Positions 33,938 to 40,614 of a DNA stretch of 40,614 nt are shown piece by piece. Position 1 is the stretch's first letter, and each line of letters starts with the position of its first letter. Origin of the DNA: Litoribacter ruber (GTDB taxonomy: Bacteria; Bacteroidota; Bacteroidia; Cytophagales; Cyclobacteriaceae); NCBI RefSeq assembly GCF_018500185.1, contig NZ_JAHBGI010000017.1, forward strand, positions 1 to 40,614, given 5' to 3'. The notes below the pieces were generated by a model, which saw only the letters and a program-made list of their open reading frames with translations, was not told where the DNA came from and ran no database searches. The position numbers and the translations under genes were made by a program.

Positions 33938-35446
33938 TTATTTTTGTATCCATTTCTTTATAAAAGATTTTTCCGCTTTCGAAAACATCATTACCCAGCA
34001 TAATATTGTTGTTATAATAAAATTAATGAAAATATTACTAACAAATCTACCGAAACTGGGATGTGTTATTATAGACAATGAAAAGGAAATCCCCAGTAAT
34101 ACAAATACAATAATAACATAGGGTAGTAAAATTTCTTTTAGCCATATAAGGACTGAAACATCTAAAAAAATTTTTGTCCAATATACTAAAAAAACCCGAC
34201 TTATCCCCATTGAGATAACAACCGACCATCCAATACTCTCAATGCCAATATTCATTTTTATCATAATAATGGCAACAACAATTGTTAAAGAAAAAATAAT
34301 CCCTAATGATAATTGAGGTTTAGCTATTTTATTAGCAGCTTGTAATAAAGCCATATGGGACATAGTTGTTTTTTCTAATAAAAAAACAACTATCATAAGC
34401 TGACATAGTATTACTGAATGTTCCGGAACAGATGTAAGCCATAAATTAAGTACATAAGAGGTTTCTATGAGTAAGGGAATTGTAAGAATTAATATTAGAT
34501 ATATACCTAATTTTGTAGCCTGAAAGGCTAATTTTATAGCATTTACCCTATTTCCCATTCCCTCATTTCTAATAATTTCTGGTGTTATTGAGGAGGACAG
34601 AGAGTTTGTAAGGGAACTAGTCTGATTTGATAATTGATGTGATATACCAAAAGCGGCATTCCCTTTTGTTCCAAAAAACATGTTAGTTACAAACACAAGC
34701 CCTTGAGAACGAACTAAGTGCCCGAAATTCCCAATAAGATTCCAAAAAGCAAAAGAAATTAACTCAAATGACCTTTGTTTATTAAACCATTCTGAAAACT
34801 GTATTCTACATTCAGGAAACGAAACTTTCGCTCTCCAAATTTGAATACTGAAAATTGTAATTTGAATGCTAGCGGTTAATGTAGCATGTAAAATAAGCTT
34901 ATCCCCTGGGAGAATTAGCAAAGAATATGCAGCAAAAAAAATAAGTACCGATTGTATAAAACCAATTACTGCAAGTTCGACAAATCTTTGTTTGGCGATA
35001 TACATTGCTACAAAAGGAACAGATATCATACTTATGTAAGCAGCAATCAAAGATATTTGAAAAATTAAAATAGAATTACCAACTTTTTCCAAGGGAACTT
35101 TGAATATATTCTCAATTAAATATATTCCAATTGGATAGCCAAGTATAATTAGAATAAGAGGGATAATTATATGAATACTTAGAGCCGTATTAAACCATTT
35201 ATTAGTTTCATTTTCGATCTCCTTACCAATAGAAAAAGAAAAATGCCTGCTTGCACTAGTTGACATAATAGCATTAAAAAATATTATAGCCATAATTATT
35301 GATCCAACTAGAGAAAAAAGTCCAAAATCAGATACTCCTAATGCTTCTAAAACCCATCTACTACTAAACAAGGTAAGCCCCGCCGATAATATTGATCGAC
35401 TGTATATCGCAACAGTATTTAATGTTATCCTTTTGGTTACTGACAT
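33938..35446 (-). CDS. wzx: Wzx-type repeat-unit flippase
   Basis: A 502-residue membrane protein of the MOP superfamily that would move the undecaprenyl-linked repeat unit across the inner membrane. About twelve to fourteen hydrophobic helices are evident; the N-terminus (RITLNTVAIYSRSILSAGLT, then FSSRWVLEALGVSDFGLFSL) is the typical polysaccharide-flippase start. Length is usual. It begins the AT-rich core of the operon; 429 bp of non-coding DNA precedes it. Confidence 0.9.
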   Translation of the reverse strand: MSVTKRITLNTVAIYSRSILSAGLTLFSSRWVLEALGVSDFGLFSLVGSIIMAIIFFNAIMSTSASRHFSFSIGKEIENETNKWFNTALSIHIIIPLILIILGYPIGIYLIENIFKVPLEKVGNSILIFQISLIAAYISMISVPFVAMYIAKQRFVELAVIGFIQSVLIFFAAYSLLILPGDKLILHATLTASIQITIFSIQIWRAKVSFPECRIQFSEWFNKQRSFELISFAFWNLIGNFGHLVRSQGLVFVTNMFFGTKGNAAFGISHQLSNQTSSLTNSLSSSITPEIIRNEGMGNRVNAIKLAFQATKLGIYLILILTIPLLIETSYVLNLWLTSVPEHSVILCQLMIVVFLLEKTTMSHMALLQAANKIAKPQLSLGIIFSLTIVVAIIMIKMNIGIESIGWSVVISMGISRVFLVYWTKIFLDVSVLIWLKEILLPYVIIVFVLLGISFSLSIITHPSFGRFVSNIFINFIITTILCWVMMFSKAEKSFIKKWIQK

Positions 35447-35875
35447 TAATAAAGAATTTTATAAATAACAATATTAAGCTTTTTAATAGAAAACGAAAAC
35501 TTAACACAGGGGATAAAATCTTTAATCAAAGATTTCATGGATTAAAAAGCTTTTGTTTTAAGAAGTGTAATAGCTGGCTTACTATTTGAAAATTACGTAG
35601 TAGTCTAGGTAGCTGAGAAATCACTTGGGCAAAAAACAATTAAGCTGAAACAGATATGAGTTGCTAGAGGTTATACAAGGTTATTTAGTAATTTACCATC
35701 AAAATATGGGAAACTGTATAAACTTGTTTGCTAAATCAAAACTCAATAGAGGATATTATATAGTAAAAGTTTGGGAATAGCAAAAGTTTGTCTTATCGGA
35801 CAAACTAACGTGTAAATAGTTTTTTTTTAATTAATTCTATAAAACTTATATAATTTTATTTTATAAAAATTACAA
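35447..35875. other. AT-rich intergenic region between tviC and wzx
   Basis: No gene is seen in six frames. A perfect 8-bp hairpin, AGTTTGTC and GACAAACT with a 6-nt loop, lies at 35785-35806, near a T9 run at 35820-35829 on the plus strand. TTAGTTTG on the minus strand at about 35801-35808 is one mismatch from a -7 box, so a promoter for the wzx segment may lie here. Confidence 0.5.
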
Positions 35876-36886
35876 TCACTTCAAATTCCTCCAATACCAC
35901 ACCACAGCTTCTTTTAAGCCAGCGTTAATTTTAAATTTTGGCTGATAATTTAATTTTTCTTTCGCTTTTTGAATAGATGCCAAAGAATGCGGGATATCTC
36001 CCGCCCGATTTGGACCGTGCTTTATCTCCACTTCCCCTATTGATACATCGTACTCGGTCATGTATTGTTTTAACAAAGTAGTTAATTCCAACAAATTTGT
36101 CCTGTCCCCAACCGCAGTGTTATAAACCTGGTTTACGGCTTCCTTATTTTCGGTCACTAAGGCTAGCAAATTCATTTGGATAACATTATCTATATAAGTA
36201 AAGTCGCGGGAGTAGTTACCATTCCCATTAATGACCGGACTTTCGTGGTTCATGAATTTCTTCACAAATAGAGGGATAACTGCTGCATAAGCCCCATTAG
36301 GATCCTGTCTCCTACCAAATACATTAAAATACCTTAAACCTATAGTGTCTAAACCATATGATTTATGGAAAATATCGGCATATAATTCATTCACATACTT
36401 GGTGATGGCATATGGAGATAAGGGTTTTCCGATTTCATGCTCTACTTTTGGGAGTTTCTCAGAATCGCCATAGGTGGAAGAGCTGGCTGCATAGATGAAC
36501 CTCTTCACGCCATTGTCTCTTGCCGCAACCAGCATATTTAGGAATCCAGATACATTAACCTCATTTGAGGTTATAGGATCATTAATAGATCTTGGTACAG
36601 AACCCAATGCTGCTTGGTGTAATACGAAATCCACCCCTTCGCAAGCTGCGTTACAGGTTTCAAGATTTCTAATATCACCTTCTATAAATGTGAAGTTTTG
36701 ATTTTCAAAAAATGGCTCAATATTATGCTTATGCCCAGTTGCAAAATTATCCAAGCAAATCACCTCAGCACCTAATCCCAAAAGGGCTTCACATAAATTG
36801 GACCCGATAAATCCGGCGCCACCGGTTACCAATACTTTTTTGGATTCCAGTGTTCGAAATTGATCGTTAGCTTTAAAGTCTTGCAT
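35876..36886 (-). CDS. tviC: UDP-GlcNAc/GlcNAcA C4-epimerase (TviC/WbpP type)
   Basis: A 336-residue extended SDR. Seen: [19 protein letters not shown] (18-36), [15 protein letters not shown] (90-104), [20 protein letters not shown] (133-152) and [16 protein letters not shown] (158-173, Tyr159/Lys163). SVPRSINDP and the [11 protein letters not shown] stretch are typical of WbpP and TviC. Paired with the dehydrogenase upstream, it would give UDP-GalNAcA. The first codons overlap the tviB end by 14 bp, so expression is coupled. Confidence 0.93.
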   Translation of the reverse strand: MQDFKANDQFRTLESKKVLVTGGAGFIGSNLCEALLGLGAEVICLDNFATGHKHNIEPFFENQNFTFIEGDIRNLETCNAACEGVDFVLHQAALGSVPRSINDPITSNEVNVSGFLNMLVAARDNGVKRFIYAASSSTYGDSEKLPKVEHEIGKPLSPYAITKYVNELYADIFHKSYGLDTIGLRYFNVFGRRQDPNGAYAAVIPLFVKKFMNHESPVINGNGNYSRDFTYIDNVIQMNLLALVTENKEAVNQVYNTAVGDRTNLLELTTLLKQYMTEYDVSIGEVEIKHGPNRAGDIPHSLASIQKAKEKLNYQPKFKINAGLKEAVVWYWRNLK

Positions 36887-38243
36887 CTACTGTATCTTTA
36901 TCTAAAATTCCCTTTACATCATAAATCACCTGCGCATCCGACTTCACCAAATCCAACGTTCTAAACTCCTTATGCCCCACCGCCAAAATAATAGCAGCAT
37001 ATTGGCTCAAATCAGGGGTTTGGGTTTCTTCGGTATTATCTTCAAAGGACATCTCCCCATCAGCTCCCACCAGCACATTTTCGCTCTTTGATTTATTGAT
37101 GGTAATTCCATATTCATGCTTCACCTCTGCAGGATCTGCCCAAGGATCGTATACATCCACGTTCATATCAAAGGCACGTAGTTCGTTATAGATATCAATC
37201 ACCCTGGTATTTCTCACATCAGGACAGTCCTCCTTAAAGGTAAAGCCCAGGATCAAAACCTTGGCATGAAGGACAGGCAGGTTTTTCTGCATCATCTTCT
37301 TGATGGTCTGGGTAGCTACATGCTTGCCCATGCTGTCATTAACTCTTCTTCCTGCCAGGATGATCTCCGGATGGTAGCCTACTTCCTGGGCTTTTTGGGC
37401 CAGGTAGAAGGGATCCACACTGATGCAGTGTCCGCCCACAAGTCCCGGTTTGAAGGGAAGGAAGTTCCATTTGGTGCCCGCAGCTTCCAGTACTTCCTGG
37501 GTATCTATATCCAGTAGGTTGAAGATCTTGGAAAGTTCGTTGACAAAGGCGATGTTGATGTCCCGCTGGGAATTTTCGATAACCTTGGCGGCTTCGGCCA
37601 CCTTGATGCTGGAAGCCTTATGGGTTCCGGCCACGATGATGGTTTTATATAGTTCGTCCACAAAATCGGCAGTCTCCGTAGTAGAACCCGAAGTCACCTT
37701 CAGGATCTTGGTCACCGTATGCTCCTTGTCCCCCGGATTGATCCGCTCTGGGGAGTAGCCCACAAAGAAATCCTCGTTGAACTTCATGCCCGACACCTTC
37801 TCCAGCACCGGCACACACTCCTCTTCCGTCACACCCGGATACACAGTGGATTCATAGATCACGGTATCACCCTTCTTCATCACCTTGGCAATCATCTCCG
37901 AAGCCTTCAGCATCGGCGTCAGCACCGGGCGGTTGTGTTTGTCCGTCGGTGTCGGCACCGTCACGATATACACATTGCAGCTCTGTATCGCCGTCACCGC
38001 ATCAGTCACACAAAGCCCCAGGTTTTCCCTGTCCAGCGCCATGCACCCGTCCACCAAAACACTCCTCAGCTCCTCATCCTCCACTTCCCTTGTCCGGTCA
38101 TGCCCCTCATTGAGTTCCTTGACCCGCTTGGGATCTATGTCAAATCCTACCGTGCGGAATTTCTTTCCGAATTCCACTGCTAATGGAAGTCCTACGTAGC
38201 CGAGGCCGATGATGGCGATTTTAGTGTCTTTTAACGATTTCAT
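36873..38243 (-). CDS. tviB: UDP-HexNAc 6-dehydrogenase (TviB/WbpO type)
   Basis: A 456-residue UDP-sugar dehydrogenase that oxidises C6 of UDP-GlcNAc or UDP-GalNAc to the uronic acid. Seen: [19 protein letters not shown] (10-28), EGHDRTREV (46-54, group-specific), [14 protein letters not shown] (97-110), [19 protein letters not shown] (130-148) and the catalytic cysteine in [17 protein letters not shown] (Cys273). The protein is longer than the usual 420-430 residues because of an acidic insert at about 383-412 ([10 protein letters not shown] to TEETQTPD). It is the first gene of the operon, and its DNA is GC-richer than the wzx-wbuB core. Confidence 0.94.
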   Translation of the reverse strand: MKSLKDTKIAIIGLGYVGLPLAVEFGKKFRTVGFDIDPKRVKELNEGHDRTREVEDEELRSVLVDGCMALDRENLGLCVTDAVTAIQSCNVYIVTVPTPTDKHNRPVLTPMLKASEMIAKVMKKGDTVIYESTVYPGVTEEECVPVLEKVSGMKFNEDFFVGYSPERINPGDKEHTVTKILKVTSGSTTETADFVDELYKTIIVAGTHKASSIKVAEAAKVIENSQRDINIAFVNELSKIFNLLDIDTQEVLEAAGTKWNFLPFKPGLVGGHCISVDPFYLAQKAQEVGYHPEIILAGRRVNDSMGKHVATQTIKKMMQKNLPVLHAKVLILGFTFKEDCPDVRNTRVIDIYNELRAFDMNVDVYDPWADPAEVKHEYGITINKSKSENVLVGADGEMSFEDNTEETQTPDLSQYAAIILAVGHKEFRTLDLVKSDAQVIYDVKGILDKDTVDARL

Positions 38244-38279
38244 AAGTTTTTGAGAAGTTTAAAGTTTAAGGATGACAGT

Positions 38280-38321
38280 TTAATTTACGTAGTAGGTGTT
38301 TTAATTTACGTAGTAGGTGTT
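38280..38321. repeat. 21-bp exact tandem duplication
   Basis: Two identical 21-bp units starting TTAATTTACGTAGTAGG lie head to tail. 21 is three heptads, matching the 7-bp period seen elsewhere. The block lies 37 bp upstream of tviB. Confidence 0.9.
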
Positions 38322-38574
38322 ACCCATAACCTTTAAACCATAAACCTTAACCGGCGCTACGCGCCTTCCACAGCTTCGCCCGGTCAGTCCCAATGAACTT
38401 AGCAGGCAGATGGATTGGGGAGTACAGAAATGCTGAGAAATAAACATTTCCCGTCAGGACCTTTGAAGGCCCCTAGCGTTACTCCTGCAATCCCAGAAGA
38501 AGTAATTATTGTACTTTGAGTGAGTGGTTTTAACTAAGCGACCACAAAGATGAGGCTTACTTTTGGCAATTCAT

Positions 38575-38597
38575 ATACCGCGATCACGGTATTTTTT
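38575..38597 (+). terminator. Terminator-like hairpin, plus strand
   Basis: A 6-bp stem ATACCG and CGGTAT with a 6-nt loop is followed by a T-run. No plus-strand gene precedes it, so its role is unclear; it may insulate the operon promoter region. Confidence 0.35.
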
Positions 38598-39181
38598 CAT
38601 TTATTTTCGTGTATATATCATATAAATGTATAGAAAAGGCAGTTTTTTATCAGAAAAAGAATATAAAGGGAAGTACGAAGTTGGTGACGTGAAGAGTCGG
38701 GGTTTGGGGTTCTTTACGCTACTGCATACTCAGCGTTCTTCTTAGTTTCTACCCGCCTTTACTATGGTTGGTTTAGGGCCTGCCTCGCGGCAGACAGGGT
38801 TGAAAGGATTAATGGATTAAGGAGCTACGCCAGGGGTTTGTAGCTGTTGTTAATCCCTTCATCCGTTCAACTTTTAAACAAGATGGAGTTTAATGGTATA
38901 GGATTAACGGATTAAGGAGCTTCGCCCGTGGCCCGTGGATTGACAGCTGATGGCTGCCCATGGGATGAAGGTAGAGCCAGAGCCACCCATTCTTAACCTT
39001 TAAACTTTAATCCTTAAACCCTGCAACAGTCGTTAATCCCTTCATCCGTTAAACCATTAAACTCACCAATACCATATTTCCAGAAATTATTAGGAAATCC
39101 ATCCAAGTTTTCATTAATTCATCCCATCAATTCTTTTAGTTCTAAACCATCACCTAAACCGGTGAATTTTATAATGTTAAC

Positions 39182-39889
39182 ATGATTAAAAAGTACTATT
39201 TCAGCTTTGCGTTTTTATTATTGTTTTCTTTTACAAGTTTAGCCCAAAGCACCATCCGCGACCATTTCTTCATCGGCGCCGGACCAGCAATGATGTACGC
39301 CGATAATGCGGGCATATATAGTGATTTCAAGTTTAAAGTGCTGCCCAATATTTCCTTTGGATATAATTACGAACTCTCAAACCGATGGGACCTGAGAGCC
39401 ACGGTGGGTAACCAATGGATTTCCAGCGGGGAATTTGATCCACTGACCAGTAGAAGAGTAAGAGCCTGGGCAGAAAATGACCAGGCAATTAACTTCAACG
39501 GCACAGCTATTTATGCCGACCTTATGCCCGTGTTCCAGCTCAATCCCAACGTCCGGGGACGAGTGGGCAATGTGGTAAACTATTACATGGGTGCCGGCCT
39601 GGGGATAATCCATACTGCAAGACAGGATGAATTTTTGGTTGATAGCCCCTCAAATGAAGGGGAAGGTATGTTGGTCGAGGAAAATAACAACGCTACTTCA
39701 TTATATGTCCCGCTTAGATTTGGCATCAGCACCAACCTCGAACAAGAATGGGACGTAGCCTTCGAAGGCACCACCATGGTCACCACCAATACCAATATAG
39801 ATGGAAACAATGTTAAAAATAAAAGAATCCGACCAGATATGTTACTGCAGTTTCAGGTGGTGGTCAGAAGGTATATCGGTAGGTATTGA
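39182..39889 (+). CDS. Outer-membrane beta-barrel protein (paralog 1)
   Basis: A 235-residue secreted protein with a signal peptide (1-21, ending SLAQ) followed by alternating amphipathic strands: FFIGAGPAMMYADNAGIYSD, VLPNISFGYNYELSNRWDLRA, NFNGTAIYADLMPVFQLNPN, VNYYMGAGLGIIHTA, LYVPLRFGISTNLEQEWDVA and a C-terminal FQVVVRRYIGRY ending in Tyr. This is an eight-to-ten-strand porin-like or OmpW/Lom-like barrel. Function is unknown. A second copy starts 354 bp downstream. Location beside the polysaccharide operon may be coincidental. Confidence 0.8.
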   Translation: MIKKYYFSFAFLLLFSFTSLAQSTIRDHFFIGAGPAMMYADNAGIYSDFKFKVLPNISFGYNYELSNRWDLRATVGNQWISSGEFDPLTSRRVRAWAENDQAINFNGTAIYADLMPVFQLNPNVRGRVGNVVNYYMGAGLGIIHTARQDEFLVDSPSNEGEGMLVEENNNATSLYVPLRFGISTNLEQEWDVAFEGTTMVTTNTNIDGNNVKNKRIRPDMLLQFQVVVRRYIGRY

Positions 39890-39892
39890 TGG

Positions 39893-40049
39893 CGAGCGCG
39901 GGGCACGGAGCGCTGAGCACTGGGCACGGAGCGCTGAGCGGGATGAAGGTAGCTAACGGGAAGATGGCAGGATTGCACCTTTGAAGTATACACCTCATCA
40001 ACTGCGGAATCCCCTCTCAGTGCTCAGTGCACAGGGCTCAGCGCGCTGC
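39893..40049. repeat. Inverted pair of GAGCACT-type 7-bp arrays after barrel gene 1
   Basis: A G-rich array (39893-39940, units GAGCGCT GAGCACT GGGCACG) begins 4 bp after the TGA stop at 39889. A C-rich array (40014-40049, CTCAGTGCTCAGTGCACAGG) faces it across about 73 bp. The rest of the gap to 40243 holds a CCCGATTCGCGCAGCGTCGG hairpin (about 40149-40170), TAAACC-type heptamer words (40130-40187), and no gene. Confidence 0.75.
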
Positions 40050-40243
40050 AATGCCCGCTACAACTGCCTGAAGCGTTAAGGTATGAGCGCAAGAGAAAAC
40101 ATAAAGATCCCCCCCGGCAGGCCTTCAATAACTAAACCCCTAAACCGTCCCGATTCGCGCAGCGTCGGGACATAACCTCCTAAACCGATTTGCTTCTTAA
40201 ACTAAAAGGACATTACTTTATAGATTGATTAATCATCACTTTT

Positions 40244-40614
40244 ATGAAAAAATCACTTTTAGTGTTCCTCCTCGGCTTATTTTTAAGCCTTTCCCTGCAA
40301 GCCCAGCACATCCGTGACCATGTAGCGTTTGGCGTGGGGCCATCGTTTGTATATATGGATAACGAAATGGGATACCGGAACCTAGACTTTCGACTCCTGC
40401 CGGTATTTACCTTTGATTACAGCAGGGACATTGCCGACAAATGGGACCTGAGGGCAACCATGGGCAACCAGTTTATTGGCACCAATGGAAGCCTAAACCC
40501 AAACAGCCTGCGCTCCCAGTCATGGGGCCAGCAGGGCATGCCTACCAACTTTAGCGGTTCCGCTTTTTTTGTGGATGCCATGCCCGTCTACCAATTTAAC
40601 CCAAACCTCCCCGA
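40244..40614 (+). CDS. Outer-membrane beta-barrel protein (paralog 2, partial)
   Basis: The first 123 codons of a gene cut by the window end. The start is ATG 40244, followed by a signal peptide (MKKSLLVFLLGLFLSLSLQA, then Q). The mature part matches paralog 1 position by position: HIRDHVAFGVGPSFVYMDN, RLLPVFTFDYSRDIADKWDL, RATMGNQFIG, NFSGSAFFVDAMPVYQFNPN. Together they form a tandem duplicated family. Function unknown. Confidence 0.8.
   Translation, partial: MKKSLLVFLLGLFLSLSLQAQHIRDHVAFGVGPSFVYMDNEMGYRNLDFRLLPVFTFDYSRDIADKWDLRATMGNQFIGTNGSLNPNSLRSQSWGQQGMPTNFSGSAFFVDAMPVYQFNPNLP

Larger units (their letters stand above)
38244..39181. other. Operon leader and repeat-rich intergenic region
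   Basis: This should hold the promoter of the polysaccharide operon, but no TAnnTTTG match is obvious. No gene is seen. Contents: AGTTTAA-type heptamers (38256-38270), a 21-bp exact tandem duplication (38280-38321), TTTAAAC-type 7-bp words (38330-38352, 38990-39022), a unique GC-balanced block (38370-38520), and two ATTAACGGATTAAGGAGCT(T/A)CGCC copies (about 38807-38832 and 38902-38930) with inverted GTTAATCCCTTCATCCG words (about 38850 and 39032). Confidence 0.6.

Noticed and set aside
14254-38243. A transcription antiterminator (UpxY/RfaH/NusG-like) for the polysaccharide operon
   Set aside because: No such gene is encoded in the window; the first gene of the operon is tviB.
1-40614. tRNA, rRNA or known riboswitches
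   Set aside because: No cloverleaf, rRNA-like or recognisable riboswitch sequence was found by eye in the spacers; the operon leader at 38370-38520 is unique but matches no class I know.

Overview
The window looks like a chromosomal piece of a Bacteroidota bacterium, most likely order Cytophagales (Cyclobacteriaceae-like). This is inferred from a TonB-dependent receptor with a carboxypeptidase-regulatory-like N-terminus, a BexD/Wza-type lipoprotein with a C-terminal helix, weak Shine-Dalgarno sites, perfect TAnnTTTG -7 boxes before several genes, and repeat-rich intergenic DNA. No database search was possible, so family names rest on motifs, lengths and gene order.

Layout. 0-7.5 kb holds housekeeping and envelope genes: a TonB-dependent receptor, two small unknown proteins, a cysteine desulfurase, a phosphoglucosamine-mutase-type enzyme, a small Cys-rich membrane protein and MazG. 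7.5-14.2 kb holds a ClC-type channel with CBS domains and a DsbD-type thiol reductase, separated by long non-coding spacers full of dispersed repeats. The spacer after the ClC gene carries a tight cluster of DnaA boxes, a candidate replication origin. 14.2-38.2 kb is one large minus-strand exopolysaccharide/O-antigen locus. It reads (5' to 3' on the minus strand): tviB, tviC, wzx, GT2, ATP-grasp, wzy, GT4, GT4, fnlA, cupin isomerase-like, fnlB, fnlC, wbuB-like GT4, NAD-epimerase/reductase, WecA/WbpL-like initiating transferase, membrane 4,6-dehydratase (CapD/WbpM type), wza, wzc, then a clear intrinsic terminator. 39-40.6 kb holds two tandem paralogous outer-membrane barrel genes; the second is cut by the window end.

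How the locus works (inference from families). The CapD/WbpM-type dehydratase plus the small reductase would make a UDP-6-deoxy-HexNAc that the WecA/WbpL-like enzyme loads on undecaprenyl phosphate. FnlA-FnlB-FnlC make UDP-L-FucNAc, which the WbuB-like transferase would add. TviB-TviC make UDP-GalNAcA. GT2 and two more GT4 enzymes complete the unit, Wzx flips it, Wzy polymerises it, and Wzc/Wza control length and export it. An ATP-grasp ligase next to wzy may amidate or aminoacylate the uronic acid. The 22-36 kb core is visibly more AT-rich than both flanks, as expected of a horizontally exchanged serotype-like cassette.

The most unusual content is non-coding. (1) Tandem arrays with a strict 7-bp period but several unrelated unit sequences (GAGCACT, CATCCGA, TAGTACC, TTTAAAC and AATT types) sit at gene ends. 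The GAGCACT type abuts or supplies the stop codon of five genes, always in the same orientation relative to the gene. (2) Three composite elements of about 0.3-0.55 kb share inverted end modules and a conserved hairpin core. (3) A GxxExxY PD-(D/E)XK-like gene sits between five hairpin units bounded by TTTCACGCAAAG and its complement. (4) A four-helix-bundle (23S rRNA intervening-sequence type) gene sits between wza and wzc, framed by heptamer arrays. (5) A 54-bp gapless perfect palindrome lies at 11045-11098.
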